NCBI GenBank assembly: GCA_964562685.1
Contig: CAZLUP010000019.1
Span: 1-64,000, forward strand
Reading direction: 5' to 3'
Length of the DNA: 64,000 nucleotides
Source of the DNA: Stanieria sp964562685
Lineage (GTDB): Bacteria; Cyanobacteriota; Cyanobacteriia; Cyanobacteriales; Xenococcaceae
The position numbers were made by a program, and so were the translations under genes. The stretch's first letter is position 1; each line of letters starts with the position of its first letter. The notes under the pieces are model-generated. The model saw nothing but the letters and a program-made list of their open reading frames with translations. It searched no databases and had not been told where the DNA came from. Shown here one piece after another: positions 27,001-37,000 of the stretch.

Positions 27001-29888
27001 TCCCCTAATTCAATCCGAAATCCCCGAATTTTAACTTGATGATCAATGCGTCCGAGATATTCAATTGTGCCATCAGCATGATAACGAGCTAAATCGCCAG
27101 TTTTATATAATGTTGAATTCTGTAGGGATACTTCATGAAATATCTCTACGTCCAATAAAGGGTTAGGGATAAATTTCTCTTTGGTTAATTCTGACCGATT
27201 GAGATAACCTCGTGCTACTCCCGCTCCACCAATATATAATTCTCCTGTGATACCGATAGGAACTGGTTGTAAATGCGAATCTAAAATATATAATTGTGTA
27301 TTGGCAAACGGTTTACCAATTGGAACTAACTGTTCAGATGATAATTGCTGTGCTTGCTGTTCAAAATAACAACTATCGATAGTAGCTTCAGTTACGCCAA
27401 AAGAATTAATTAGTCTGGTTTTTTTGTCTAAAAATTGTTGGAATTTTTGATATTCTCGACCATACCAACTATCCGAACCGCAAATAACTAGTTTTAGCTC
27501 TAATTTTTGGTTACTCTTTTCTAAATACTCGATCAAATTTCGCAAGACTACAGGCACAAATTCACCGCAGTCGATCTGATATTGCTTGATTAATGAATAA
27601 AGTTGCTCTGCATCAAGCAAAAACTCCTGGGGACACAGAACTAATTTTCCTCCCGAACATAAAGCGCGAACTAAATCCCCAGTAAAAACATCAAAGGCAA
27701 AGTTAGCCATCTGGAGATGAGTTTTAAGCGAGTTTAATTGATAAACATCTCTCCAAGCAAAGTAATTATTAACCAAACTAGAATGTTCTACCATCACCCC
27801 TTTTGGTTTACCTGTTGAACCAGAGGTATAGATCACATAAGCTAGATTGTTAGTTGTAACTTCACTGATGGGGTTTTGATCGTTTTGTTGAGCAATTAAT
27901 TCCCAATCTGAATCTAAACAAACTAAATTCGCTTGATATTTATCAAAAGATTTTACTAAAAGCTGTTGAGTTACCAAGATTGAAATTTGGGCATCTGATA
28001 ACATCTCAGCTAAACGTTCCAAGGGATGAGTTGGATTTAGCGGTAAATAAGCTCCACCTGCTTTAAGAATGCCTAATATGCCAACAACCACTTCTACTGA
28101 ACGTTCAACACAAATACCCACCAAACTCTCTGGTTTGACTCCCAATGTTTGTAGATAGTGTGCTAGTTGATTAGCTTTGGTATTTAATTCTTGATAGGTT
28201 AATTGTTGATCTTGATAAACAACTGCTACTGCATTCGGTGTTTTAGTTACCTGTGCTTCAAATAAGGAATGAATACATTGATTTAAAGGATATTCAATTT
28301 TAGTATCATTCCAATGGAATAAGATTTGGTTTCTTTCCGCTTCAGTTAATAAAGGTAATTCTGACAGCTTAGTTTCTGGATGAGTAACTATTGCCTTCAA
28401 TAACACCTGAAAATGCCCGATCATTCTTTCAATGGTGCTAGCTTCAAATAAGTCGGTGCTGTACTCAAACGCTCCTGTTAAACCGAAAGACGACTCAAAT
28501 AGATCTAGGCTGAGATCGAATTTGGCTGTGTTACTATCTTCGTCAATTGAACTTAAACTTAATCCTGGTAATTTTAGTTCTGACTCTGGCGCATTTTGTA
28601 GCGCAAACATCACATCAAACAAAGGATTGCGATTGAGATGACGCTCTGGTTTTAATTCTTCAACGAGCTTTTCAAAGGGTAAATCCTGATGGCTATATGC
28701 TTCTAGGGTGATTTGTTTGACTCGTTGTAATAATTCCGTAAAACGGAGCTTGCCTTCTAGGTTAGTTCGCAACACCAAGGTATTGACAAAGAAACCAATC
28801 AAGCCTTCAATTTCAGCACGGTTGCGATTGGCGATGGGAGTACCGACTACCAAATCTTCTTGATGGCTGTAGCGATACAGTAACACTTTAAAAGCTGCCA
28901 GCAATAGCATAAAGAGGGTAACTCCTTGCTGCTGACAAAGAGCTTTGAGAGCCTTAGTTAAAGATGGGGAGAGGGTGAAAGATTGAGTAGCTCCTTGATA
29001 GGTTAATTTAGTTGGTCGAGGATAATCGGTGGGTAGGTTTAAGATTGGTAAATTATTTCCTAGTTGCTTTTTCCAGTAATTGAGTTGAGTTTGCTGTGCT
29101 TTTCCCTGTAACCATTGACGTTGCCAGACGGCAAAATCGGCATATTGAATCGATAATTCTGGTAGAGGTGATGGTTTACCTTCCAAAAAGACTTGATAAA
29201 GAGTAGCTATTTCTTGAATTAAAATTCCTGTAGACCAATCGTCAGAAACAATATGGTGGGTAGTAAATAAAATAATATGTTCCTGGCAACTGCATTTGAT
29301 CAGAGTAACTCGCAGTAATAAATCCCGTTCTAAGTTGAAGGGAGATTGAGCTTCTTGTTGAGCAAGTTTTTTAATTTCTCGTTCTTTTTCGGCAGGGGAT
29401 AAAGTTGTTAAATCAATGACTGGAAGCTGAAAATCTACTGTGGGTGAGATAACTTGAACAGGATGTTCTGCAACTGTGGTAAATGTAGTTCTTAAAATTT
29501 CATGTCTTTTAATAATTTCTTGTAAACTCTTTTCCAAGATGACAACTTGAAGCTCACCAGTTAAACGAAAAGCTGAGGGTTGATTGTAAAACGGATTGCC
29601 AGGTTCTAAACGATCAAGAAACCATAACCTTTGTTGGGCAAAGGATAACGGGATTGTACCAGTTCGGGCAACGGGTTGAATAGCAGCCGAAGTTTGGTTA
29701 ATTTCTTGCAAAAACTCTAAAATTTCTGCTTTCCGTTGTGCCAGTTCTGTTTTTAAGGCTGGTGTGAGTACGTCTTTAGGAGCATTACAGCGTAAGCGAA
29801 TCTCCGAAGTAGCTCCTGGGGTAGTTTCAGTCCAGAGTTTGACATCTAAACTATTAAGATAGGATAAGAACTCATTAATAGTTTTCAT
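24072..29888 (-). CDS. NRPS: docking, C, A, PCP, C and fused TauD/SyrP-like beta-hydroxylase
   Basis: A 1938-residue protein. Residues 1-60 are a TubC-like N-terminal docking domain. Then come C (HHIVSDD, His211-212), A with the unusual code D-V-G-V-V-C-S-I-D, and PCP (Ser1091). A second C domain (about 1130-1575, HHIISDA from His1279) follows. The last about 320 residues are an Fe(II)/2-oxoglutarate hydroxylase with facial triad His1721, Glu1723, His1915 and a distal Arg. SyrP-type enzymes hydroxylate carrier-bound Asp at the beta carbon. The next protein activates an Asp-like residue and starts with a non-catalytic C domain, so hydroxylation probably occurs across that junction. The start overlaps the upstream stop by 4 bases (ATGA). 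Confidence 0.9.
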   Translation of the reverse strand: MKTINEFLSYLNSLDVKLWTETTPGATSEIRLRCNAPKDVLTPALKTELAQRKAEILEFLQEINQTSAAIQPVARTGTIPLSFAQQRLWFLDRLEPGNPFYNQPSAFRLTGELQVVILEKSLQEIIKRHEILRTTFTTVAEHPVQVISPTVDFQLPVIDLTTLSPAEKEREIKKLAQQEAQSPFNLERDLLLRVTLIKCSCQEHIILFTTHHIVSDDWSTGILIQEIATLYQVFLEGKPSPLPELSIQYADFAVWQRQWLQGKAQQTQLNYWKKQLGNNLPILNLPTDYPRPTKLTYQGATQSFTLSPSLTKALKALCQQQGVTLFMLLLAAFKVLLYRYSHQEDLVVGTPIANRNRAEIEGLIGFFVNTLVLRTNLEGKLRFTELLQRVKQITLEAYSHQDLPFEKLVEELKPERHLNRNPLFDVMFALQNAPESELKLPGLSLSSIDEDSNTAKFDLSLDLFESSFGLTGAFEYSTDLFEASTIERMIGHFQVLLKAIVTHPETKLSELPLLTEAERNQILFHWNDTKIEYPLNQCIHSLFEAQVTKTPNAVAVVYQDQQLTYQELNTKANQLAHYLQTLGVKPESLVGICVERSVEVVVGILGILKAGGAYLPLNPTHPLERLAEMLSDAQISILVTQQLLVKSFDKYQANLVCLDSDWELIAQQNDQNPISEVTTNNLAYVIYTSGSTGKPKGVMVEHSSLVNNYFAWRDVYQLNSLKTHLQMANFAFDVFTGDLVRALCSGGKLVLCPQEFLLDAEQLYSLIKQYQIDCGEFVPVVLRNLIEYLEKSNQKLELKLVICGSDSWYGREYQKFQQFLDKKTRLINSFGVTEATIDSCYFEQQAQQLSSEQLVPIGKPFANTQLYILDSHLQPVPIGITGELYIGGAGVARGYLNRSELTKEKFIPNPLLDVEIFHEVSLQNSTLYKTGDLARYHADGTIEYLGRIDHQVKIRGFRIELGEIEVVIASYPLVKDCVVVVHQDATGNKRLVAYYISEDKLDIKQLRDFLKSKLPEYMIPSTLVELKAFPLTPNGKCDRNSLPIPDFTSTTTQYLAPRNATEKTLVGVWQEVLNLPQVGIDDNFFELGGHSLLATQVVSKIRQSLSIELPLRCLFEYPTVAQLAEQIASSVTQEIPPIKPVARDRDLPLSFAQQRLWFLAQLEPDNPAYNIPEALRVRGKLDVEVLIQTLQAIIERHEILRTNFKVVTDEPIQVIHSQSKFQLTTVDLTSLSKTKQEPEVIKLTEQEALQPFDLETDSLLRVTLIRLDDLEHVILFTMHHIISDAWSIAILVAEVATLYQAFAQQQPSPLPELPIQYADYAVWQREWLQGEVLEKQLHYWKQKLGGKLPVLKLPYQQPPLVKTNRSLSHKFELSQELTLAIQQLSRQHDATLFMVILSALKVLLYRYTQQDDIVVGADIANRNRAETEGLIGFFVNLLLLRTDLSGYPSFRELLSRVKQVTLSAYAHQDLPFERLVQELQPSRQLNQTSLFQVLLVMDNVPTQTLELPGLTISTLKEIDSQAKFDLVLFISETPSGIVGTWTYNSDLFDGNTISKLSEHYVTLLQNIVSQPDTRINNLAIITQTEQEVQTMAEVTQAKSKFNKFLKVKPKAITLPSSEELIKTDFLRSGQTLPLVITPAVKDLDLIDWVKNEKKFLEKKLLQHGAILFRNCQLNSITDFENLAQTICPNLFGNYGDLPRTGVSDKVYGSTPYPANKTILFHNESSHLHCYPQKIWFYCVQPAQEGGETPIVDCREVYRILDSKVREKLEQKQLMYVRNYIEGLDVSWQNFFHTEDKAVVEEHCRQSEMEFEWLPNNGLKTSKKRPAIALHPITQEKVFFNQIQLHHISYLDPQVRESLLSVFGEENLPRNVYYGDGSPLEPEDIAEINRAYQAATISFPWQKTDVLMLDNLLTAHSRNPYKGERKIVVAMGEMMNSEL

Positions 29889-32695
29889 AATTCAATTTCC
29901 TCGCGATCGCACCGCGCCTCGCCTTTGGCGAGATCGCTGTTTGTTTCTGAGGGGATAGTTTGTAAGTCTTGTAGGGCTTTCATGCTGTCAAGGTAGTTAG
30001 CTAATTGAGCTACGGTTGGCTGTTCAAATAAACTACGCAGAGGTATTTCTTGTTGATATTGCTCTCTTAATCTGGAAATAACTTGAGTCGCTAAGAGAGA
30101 ATGTCCCCCTAATTCAAAGAAGTTGTCGTCATTACTAATTTGTTCTTGTTTTAAGACTTCTGTCCAAATTGCTGCTACTGTCTTCTCTGTTTCTGTCTGG
30201 GGTGGTAGGAATTCCTTGGGAGTTGCTTCAATTGCTGGTAATGCCCGTCGATCTATCTTGCCACTGGGTGTTAAAGGAAAAGATGGTAAAGCCATCAAAG
30301 CAGAGGGAATCATCTGTTTGGGTAATCTTGCTTCCAGAAACTGACGTAGTTGTGGAATCAGTTCGCGATTATTTACTAAGTTGGGATGGTGCGGAACAAC
30401 ATAGGCAACTAATTTTTTATCTTCTGAATTATCCTCTACAACTAGGGCAACTGCTTCTTTAATCTCTGGATGTTGACTTAAAATAGTCTCAATTTCCCCT
30501 AATTCAATCCGATATCCCCGTATTTTGACCTGATGATCGATTCTCCCTAGATATTCAATCCTGCCATCGGGTAACCATCGCCCCTGATCTCCTGTTTTAT
30601 AAAGTAAATCTGTCTCTACTCCTGGTAATGGTTTAGCTGTTTCAGGAAACGGATTGGGAACAAAACTAGCTGCGGTTTTCTCTTCATTGCGCCAATATCC
30701 GATTCCTACTCCATAACCTGAGACACAAATTTCTCCTGCTACTCCAATTGGTAATAGTTGTAAGTTTCGGTCTAAGATGTAGAGGTTTAAGTTGGCTAGA
30801 GGTTTTCCAATTGAAACACTTCTTTGATTTGTTGGTAGGGGTTGAGTAATAATCTCTTGAGTAATGTCATCAGAAGCTTCTGATGGGCCATAGGCATTGA
30901 CTACTGGTATGTTGGGATATAATTGCAGCCAATGATTGACTAGTTCTACGGATACTGATTCTCCTGTTACCATCATCCATTCTAGAGATGGTAGTTGTCT
31001 AGCTTGGGGAGGTAAATCTGTTAGGTATTGCAGTAAGTTTTTGAGTACTTGGGGTACTAATTCAATTAAGGTAATCTTGCTTTGTTGAATGGTTTGAAAT
31101 AGTTTGTGAGGATCGCAGACGGTTTCGGTATCGATGATGATGGTTTTGCCACCGATTAGAAGGGGTGCTAAGAACTGCCAGACGGAAATATCGGATGAGG
31201 CGGGCGCACTTTGTAGAAAGGTTAAATCTGAATTTAATTGAAGGGCATCGTATTGAGCATAGATATGATTAATTGCGCCACCATGTCTAATCATTGCTCC
31301 TTTGGGCATTCCTGTTGAACCAGAGGTATAGATTGTATAAGCTAAATCTCTTCCTTTTCCTTCAAAATCAAGGTTATCTGAAGAAAATTGGGCAATTGAA
31401 TTGCGATTTTTTATTTTTATAGAAGTATTGTAATTGTCTTCGTTGATTTCACCATCCAAACAAACCAAATGATTGACTTCAGGGCAATCGCTCAGAAATT
31501 CGGTTAGCGATTCTAAACTAACTTTATCGGTTAAAATAGTCCTTGCTTGACTATTAGTAACCATATATTTAATTCTTTCAGGTGGAGAGGTGCGATCAAT
31601 CGGTACATAAACTCCCCCGACTTTAAAAATTGCCAGAATTGCAATTAAAAAGTTAATATCTCTGGCTTTAACAACAGCAATAAATTCCCCTGGTTGTATA
31701 TTTAAATTTTGAAGTAATTTAGCTAATTGATTTGCTTTTTGATTAAGTTCTTGATAAGTCAAACGAATATCTCGATCAATTACAGCAATGCTATCCTTTG
31801 TTCTTTCTACTTGTTCCTCAAATAAACAAGCAATGGTTTTATTAACAGGATATTTTTGATTATTTTGATTAAATTCTTGCAAAACTTTCAAGCGTTCTTG
31901 TCCGTCAATTATCTCTATTTCTGATAACTGGCAATTATTAATTTTATTAATACTTTTAATTAAGAATTTGAGATAATATTGCTTAAATAATTCAATAGTT
32001 TCTGCTTTAAAAAGAGAACTTTTATAAAATATTTTTCCTTTAATGAGGTTTTGTTCAATCGAAAAAGTAATGGTAATGTCGTTGTTGATTTCTTCAGGAA
32101 TTGAGTGATGAATATTTTCTAAAGCAATAACCAGATCGAAAATCGGACATTTATTAATTGATTGAGGAAGTTGTAATTGCTGAACTAAATCTAAAACTGG
32201 ATAATTTTGATAACTATAAGATTTAATCGTCTTATTTTTAACTAGTTCTAATATCTCTTTAAAAGTAAGCTTTGAATTAAGTTTAAAACGCAAAGGAATA
32301 ACCTGGTCTAATTCACGGGGTTCACAAGCCCTGCCGTTCGACGGCAGGGACGATCCCTCACTTTGATAACTAGGTGAACCAACAATTATTTCCTCGCGGG
32401 CAAGATATCGATGGAGAAAAATAACTGAGCTTGTTAAAAGTAATAAATAAATTGAAAAATGAGAACCTTGAGTAATTTGCAGAATCTTTTGTGATATTTT
32501 TTGAGAAAGTTCAAAACAAACTTCTTGGTCTTTTTTTGTAGAAAATGTTGGTCTAAGATAATCGAGAATTAAGTTTGTCTCTGGTAGTTCTCCAGCTAAT
32601 TGGTTTGACCAATAAACTTTATGAAAAAATAATTCTTCGTGAGTCAGTAGATTAGGACTATCCTTAGTAGCAATCATTTGTTTAAATTGAATCAA
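29885..32695 (-). CDS. NRPS: half condensation domain, A (Dab-like), PCP
   Basis: A 936-residue protein. Its first 270 residues match only the C-terminal half of a condensation domain; the HHxxxDG half is absent. The preceding NRPS (34,094-38,635) ends in a complete C domain, which could supply condensation in trans. The A domain code reads D-I-W-Q-M-T-A-D-D, similar to codes I recall for diaminobutyrate in pyoverdine synthetases. Carrier Ser is 866. A repeat with the perfect hairpin CCCTGCCGT/ACGGCAGGG (32,329-32,349) is translated within the half-C domain. The C-terminal tail is also repeat-derived (CTCGCC-TTT-GGCGAG). Large parts of its A domain are nearly identical to that of 38,717-43,528. 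Confidence 0.88.
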   Translation of the reverse strand: MIQFKQMIATKDSPNLLTHEELFFHKVYWSNQLAGELPETNLILDYLRPTFSTKKDQEVCFELSQKISQKILQITQGSHFSIYLLLLTSSVIFLHRYLAREEIIVGSPSYQSEGSSLPSNGRACEPRELDQVIPLRFKLNSKLTFKEILELVKNKTIKSYSYQNYPVLDLVQQLQLPQSINKCPIFDLVIALENIHHSIPEEINNDITITFSIEQNLIKGKIFYKSSLFKAETIELFKQYYLKFLIKSINKINNCQLSEIEIIDGQERLKVLQEFNQNNQKYPVNKTIACLFEEQVERTKDSIAVIDRDIRLTYQELNQKANQLAKLLQNLNIQPGEFIAVVKARDINFLIAILAIFKVGGVYVPIDRTSPPERIKYMVTNSQARTILTDKVSLESLTEFLSDCPEVNHLVCLDGEINEDNYNTSIKIKNRNSIAQFSSDNLDFEGKGRDLAYTIYTSGSTGMPKGAMIRHGGAINHIYAQYDALQLNSDLTFLQSAPASSDISVWQFLAPLLIGGKTIIIDTETVCDPHKLFQTIQQSKITLIELVPQVLKNLLQYLTDLPPQARQLPSLEWMMVTGESVSVELVNHWLQLYPNIPVVNAYGPSEASDDITQEIITQPLPTNQRSVSIGKPLANLNLYILDRNLQLLPIGVAGEICVSGYGVGIGYWRNEEKTAASFVPNPFPETAKPLPGVETDLLYKTGDQGRWLPDGRIEYLGRIDHQVKIRGYRIELGEIETILSQHPEIKEAVALVVEDNSEDKKLVAYVVPHHPNLVNNRELIPQLRQFLEARLPKQMIPSALMALPSFPLTPSGKIDRRALPAIEATPKEFLPPQTETEKTVAAIWTEVLKQEQISNDDNFFELGGHSLLATQVISRLREQYQQEIPLRSLFEQPTVAQLANYLDSMKALQDLQTIPSETNSDLAKGEARCDREEIEL
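32329..32349. repeat. Palindromic repeat inside NRPS coding sequence
   Basis: CCCTGCCGT and ACGGCAGGG flank a TCG loop. The surrounding codons (SEGSSLPSNGRACEP) interrupt the half condensation domain in frame. Confidence 0.75.
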
Positions 32696-32743
32696 ATTCT
32701 TATTACTTGTTTTTTAAATGGGTAATTCCCTAGAAAGAAATTG

Positions 32744-34036
32744 TTAAACACTAACTTCTTCAAGCTGAGAATTGCTATAGATATTTTTAGTTAAACAATC
32801 ACTCAAAGACTGTTGAATGATCGAACAACCTTTTTGAAGAACCGACATTTCTATATTTAAAGGAGGTAAAATTTTTAGAACGGTATCATTTCTACCAACT
32901 CTTTCAATAATTAATCCTAAATCAAAACAGCGATCGCTTATCTTTTTAACTAAAGTAGGATCGTTAAATTTACTAACATCAATTCCCCAAATCATTCCAA
33001 TTCCGCGTATTTCTATTTTCTCATCAATTGGTTGAATTTTTTTATTTAAGAAACTTTTTAAGAAAAATTCTTTGAGTCTTACTTCCTTCTCAAGCTCAAC
33101 ATTTTCTCGATATTCAAGAGCAGCAGTTGCACCAACAAATGCTAATTGATTTCCCCGAAAAGTACCTGTATGTTCCCCTGCTTTCCAGATGTCTAATTCT
33201 GGTTTAATTAATAATAGTGACATGGGTAAACCATAACCACTAATTGATTTAGAAAGAACAACTAAATCAGGAACTATATTAGCTCTTTCAAAGGAGAAAA
33301 AAGGACCCGTACGACCACAACCTACTTGAATATCATCACAGATTAATAAAATGTCATGGCGATCGCATAAATCTCTTAATCGCTGCATCCATTCGATTGG
33401 TGCGACAACAATTCCTCCTTCTGCTTGTACGGTTTCAAAAATAATTGCTGCTGGTTTATCGATACCTGAATGAGTGTCAGTTAGTACTAATTCTAAATAT
33501 TCTAAAGTATCAAATTTTGCCATGTTTCCATAAGGATAAGGCATAAAAGTAACGTCGTTATTCAGACCATATATACCAGCCTTTAATTCTTTATTTCCTG
33601 TAATTGATAAACTACCTGCGGTCATGCCATGAAATGCTCCCATAAAAGAAAAGATGCCTGTTCTTTGTTTAATTTTTCTGGCTAGTTTTAAGGCAGCTTC
33701 AACCGCATTTGTTCCAGTTGGACCACAAAATTGTAGGCGATAGTTGAGGTTTTTTGGATTGAGAATTGAATGTTGAAATTTGCTAATAAATTCTTCTTTA
33801 GCAGAAGTATGAAAGTCTAAACCATGAGCGATCGCGTCTTCGTTTAGATAGGCAATGATTTGTTGTTTGATGTAATCGTTATTATGACCGTAGTTTAAAG
33901 CACCAGCACCAGCTAAAAAATCAATATATTCGCGATCGCTTGAGTAAATGATTGAGTTTTTGGCTTTATTAAATACGGTGGGGAAACTTCGACAGTAGCT
34001 TCTTACGTTTGATTCGTATTGTTCAAAAATTTTCAT
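32744..34036 (-). CDS. Diaminobutyrate-2-oxoglutarate aminotransferase (EctB/Dat family)
   Basis: Makes L-2,4-diaminobutyrate from aspartate semialdehyde and glutamate. The 430-residue length and the start MKIFEQYESNVRSYCRSFPT match EctB-type enzymes closely. The pyridoxal lysine is Lys263 in VLSKSISGYGLP, and the cofactor Asp is in ICDDIQVGCGRTG. No ectA or ectC is adjacent, so ectoine synthesis is unlikely. It lies between two NRPS genes of the same operon, next to a module with a Dab-like specificity code. Its probable job is to supply that building block. Confidence 0.88.
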   Translation of the reverse strand: MKIFEQYESNVRSYCRSFPTVFNKAKNSIIYSSDREYIDFLAGAGALNYGHNNDYIKQQIIAYLNEDAIAHGLDFHTSAKEEFISKFQHSILNPKNLNYRLQFCGPTGTNAVEAALKLARKIKQRTGIFSFMGAFHGMTAGSLSITGNKELKAGIYGLNNDVTFMPYPYGNMAKFDTLEYLELVLTDTHSGIDKPAAIIFETVQAEGGIVVAPIEWMQRLRDLCDRHDILLICDDIQVGCGRTGPFFSFERANIVPDLVVLSKSISGYGLPMSLLLIKPELDIWKAGEHTGTFRGNQLAFVGATAALEYRENVELEKEVRLKEFFLKSFLNKKIQPIDEKIEIRGIGMIWGIDVSKFNDPTLVKKISDRCFDLGLIIERVGRNDTVLKILPPLNIEMSVLQKGCSIIQQSLSDCLTKNIYSNSQLEEVSV

Positions 34037-34093
34037 GGTTTGACAATGATGAATGGTTGAGTTTTCTGTATGGTTAATTCGCCCTTAAAAAAT

Positions 34094-37000
34094 TTAAAAA
34101 TTAAAAATCACTTGTTGTTCTAACCTCGCGATAGTTTGTTTTTGTTTTTCTGTTAAGAGCGAGATATCTTTCAAACAACGATCAGGATGATTGACAATAA
34201 AGTCGAGTAAAATTTCAAAATGAGTTAAAATCGCGTCAATTGTGCTGCGAGCAACGACATTAAAGTCATAGTTTATTCCTACTAATAAAGGAAAAACGGG
34301 AACGACAACGACAGTAATGGGATAATTAATTTTATAAAAAGTGTTGAAATCAGTAATTTCTATTTCTCTTTTATCTTCCCGTAAACTCTCAGGTTCTGGT
34401 AAATTTTCAAAGACAACAATACTTTCAAATAAAGATGAATTTGGTGGAATTTCACTCCAAGCTTTTACTTCTACTAAGGGACTATATTCGTATTGACGGA
34501 TTTCCACTAATAAGTTTTGGAGTTGTTTGAGCCAAGGTAAAATAGTCTCGTTGGGATCAACTTTCACTCTGACAGGTAAAGTATTAAGTAACATCCCTGC
34601 AATCGATTCCACACCATCTAATTCGGGCGGACGACCAGAAACAGTACAGCCATAGACTACTTCTGTCTGACTACTGTAATAGCTTAGTAAGATTGCCCAA
34701 GTTGCTTGGATTAAAGTATTTAAAGTTAAGTGATTTTGTTTGGCAAACTCATTGAGCGCGTTGCTCATGTCTGGAGATAAAGCAATTTGTCGATCTTCGT
34801 ATTCTGGCTCTGGCTGATCACAACCATATAAATTATCTAAAGGGGTAGGAGTTTTAATTCCTTTGAGCATCGTGCGCCAAAACTGCTCTGCTTTAGATGG
34901 ATTTTGTTTTTGAAACCAGTTAATGTAACTGCGGAAGGGAGTGCTAGGAGCTAAAGATAATTCTCGTTTGTTACAGATAGATAAATAAATTTGAACTACT
35001 TCATTGAGCAGTAGCGGAGCAGACCAACCATCTGCGACAATAAAATGTCTAGTCCAAACCAGTTCGTAAATGTCCTCCGCCAAACGGAATAAAGTCAAAC
35101 GCATTGGACAAGGTTGAGCGAGATCGAAGCTATCAGAGCGATCGCTTTCTAGAAAAGAGTTCATTTGTTCTGGTTGCTGTTCGACTCCTCGCCAATCATG
35201 ATATTCAAAGGGGACTGTTACCTGTTTGTAGACAACTTGTAAGGGTCGTTCCACATCTTCCCAATAAAAGCCTGTGCGTAAGATTGTGTGTCTTTGAACT
35301 ACTTGTTGCCAAGCTTGTTCAAAAGCATTGCGATCAAGTAAGGTTTTTAAAGTAAAGGTAGCTTGGAATAAATAAAGTCCGTTTTCTGAATCATATAAAC
35401 TGTGGAACAGGATACCTTTTTGGATGGGTGTCAGTTCGTAGATGTCTTCAATGGACTCTAATAAATTCGGTGCAATCTTATCTTTTAATTCAAGTAAAAG
35501 AGGTTCATAATTATTTTCCTCTTGAGGAGTTACCTCAATTTCTTGCTCGGTTTTCTTGGTCGTTATTTGGGCTGCTAAACTAGCGACGGTAGGATATTCA
35601 AAGATTTGTTTTGGAGTAGCTTGTAACCCTGCTTGGTTAACTTTGGCAACAATTTGAATACTTAAAATTGAGTCTCCCCCTAACTCGAAGAAATTATCAT
35701 GAATGCTGACTCGTTCGATTTCTAAAACAGTTGCCCAAATATCCGCCAAAATTGCTTCTGTGGGGTTACGAGGAGGAACAAACTCTTTTTCTGACTGGGA
35801 TGTAACTCGTTCTGGTTCGGGTAATGCTTGCCTATCTATCTTGCCATTGGGGGTTAAAGGTAAAGTCTTTAACTGAACAAATATCCCAGGCACCATATAG
35901 TCTGGTAATCTTTGTTGAAGGAAATCGTGTATGTCGGCATCGCTTAATTGTTGCTGTGGTTGGGGAACAACATAAGCAACCAGACGTTTAGTTCCAGATT
36001 TGTCAGTTGTAACTGTAGCAATTCCATCTTTAATATTAGGATGTTGTTGTAATGTGGCTTCTATTTCCCCTAATTCGATGCGATAACCCCGAATTTTAAC
36101 TTGATGGTCGATTCTACCTAAAAATTCTAAATTACCATCGGGTAGATATCGGGCTTTGTCTCCAGTTTTGTAAAGCAATTCGCGAATTGCCCCTACCCCC
36201 AACAATGGATTAGGAATAAATTTCTCTTTGGTTAATTGAGGCTGATTTAAATAACCTCGACTCACTTGTAAACCACCGATATAAATTTCTCCTGGTACGC
36301 CGATAGGTACTGGTTGTAAATTACGATCAAGAAGATAAATTTGAGTATTAGCGATCGCTTTACCTAACGGAACTGTTTCAGATGGTGAGACAGTGGTTTC
36401 GTTGGTAACTGCAAAAGTACAAACGCCAACAGTGGTTTCTGTAGGGCCATAATGGTTGAAAATTTGGCAATCGGGCTGATATTGGCGGATTTTATCAACT
36501 AATTGCCAGCTTAAAGCTTCTCCACCTAAAATTAAGCATTGTTTCGGTAAGATTTTCTGCAGTTCAGCAGCACTGAGTAAAGCATTGAGGTGAGAAGGAA
36601 CAATTTTCAGGCAATCTATAGAGAAGCGATCGCAATAATCTGCAAAAGCTTCGGGATTGGTTGCTATTTCTGGAGAAATGATATGCAGACATCCCCCAGT
36701 TAACAAAGCAGGAAAGATCATTGTATTGCCTAAATCAGCAGTCAGGGAGGAAACCAAGGCAAAACTCTGATGTTCGGCTAAATTGATTCTCTCTGAGATG
36801 GCGTAGTAATAATTAAGGAGTTGTTGGTGTTCGATAGCGACTCCTTTTGGTTTTCCCGTCGAACCAGAAGTAAACAACACATAAGCTAGATTTTCTCTGT
36901 TTGTTTCGTTGGGAAGATTGGCATTACTTTGATTCTCAATCTTTTCCCAGTCTGCATCGAGACATATTATTTCTTTGGTAAATTGAGTTAAATTAGAAGC

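Noticed and set aside
32744..34036. Ectoine biosynthesis
   Set aside because: The EctB-like enzyme has no ectA or ectC beside it and is embedded among NRPS genes, so it more probably feeds the peptide.
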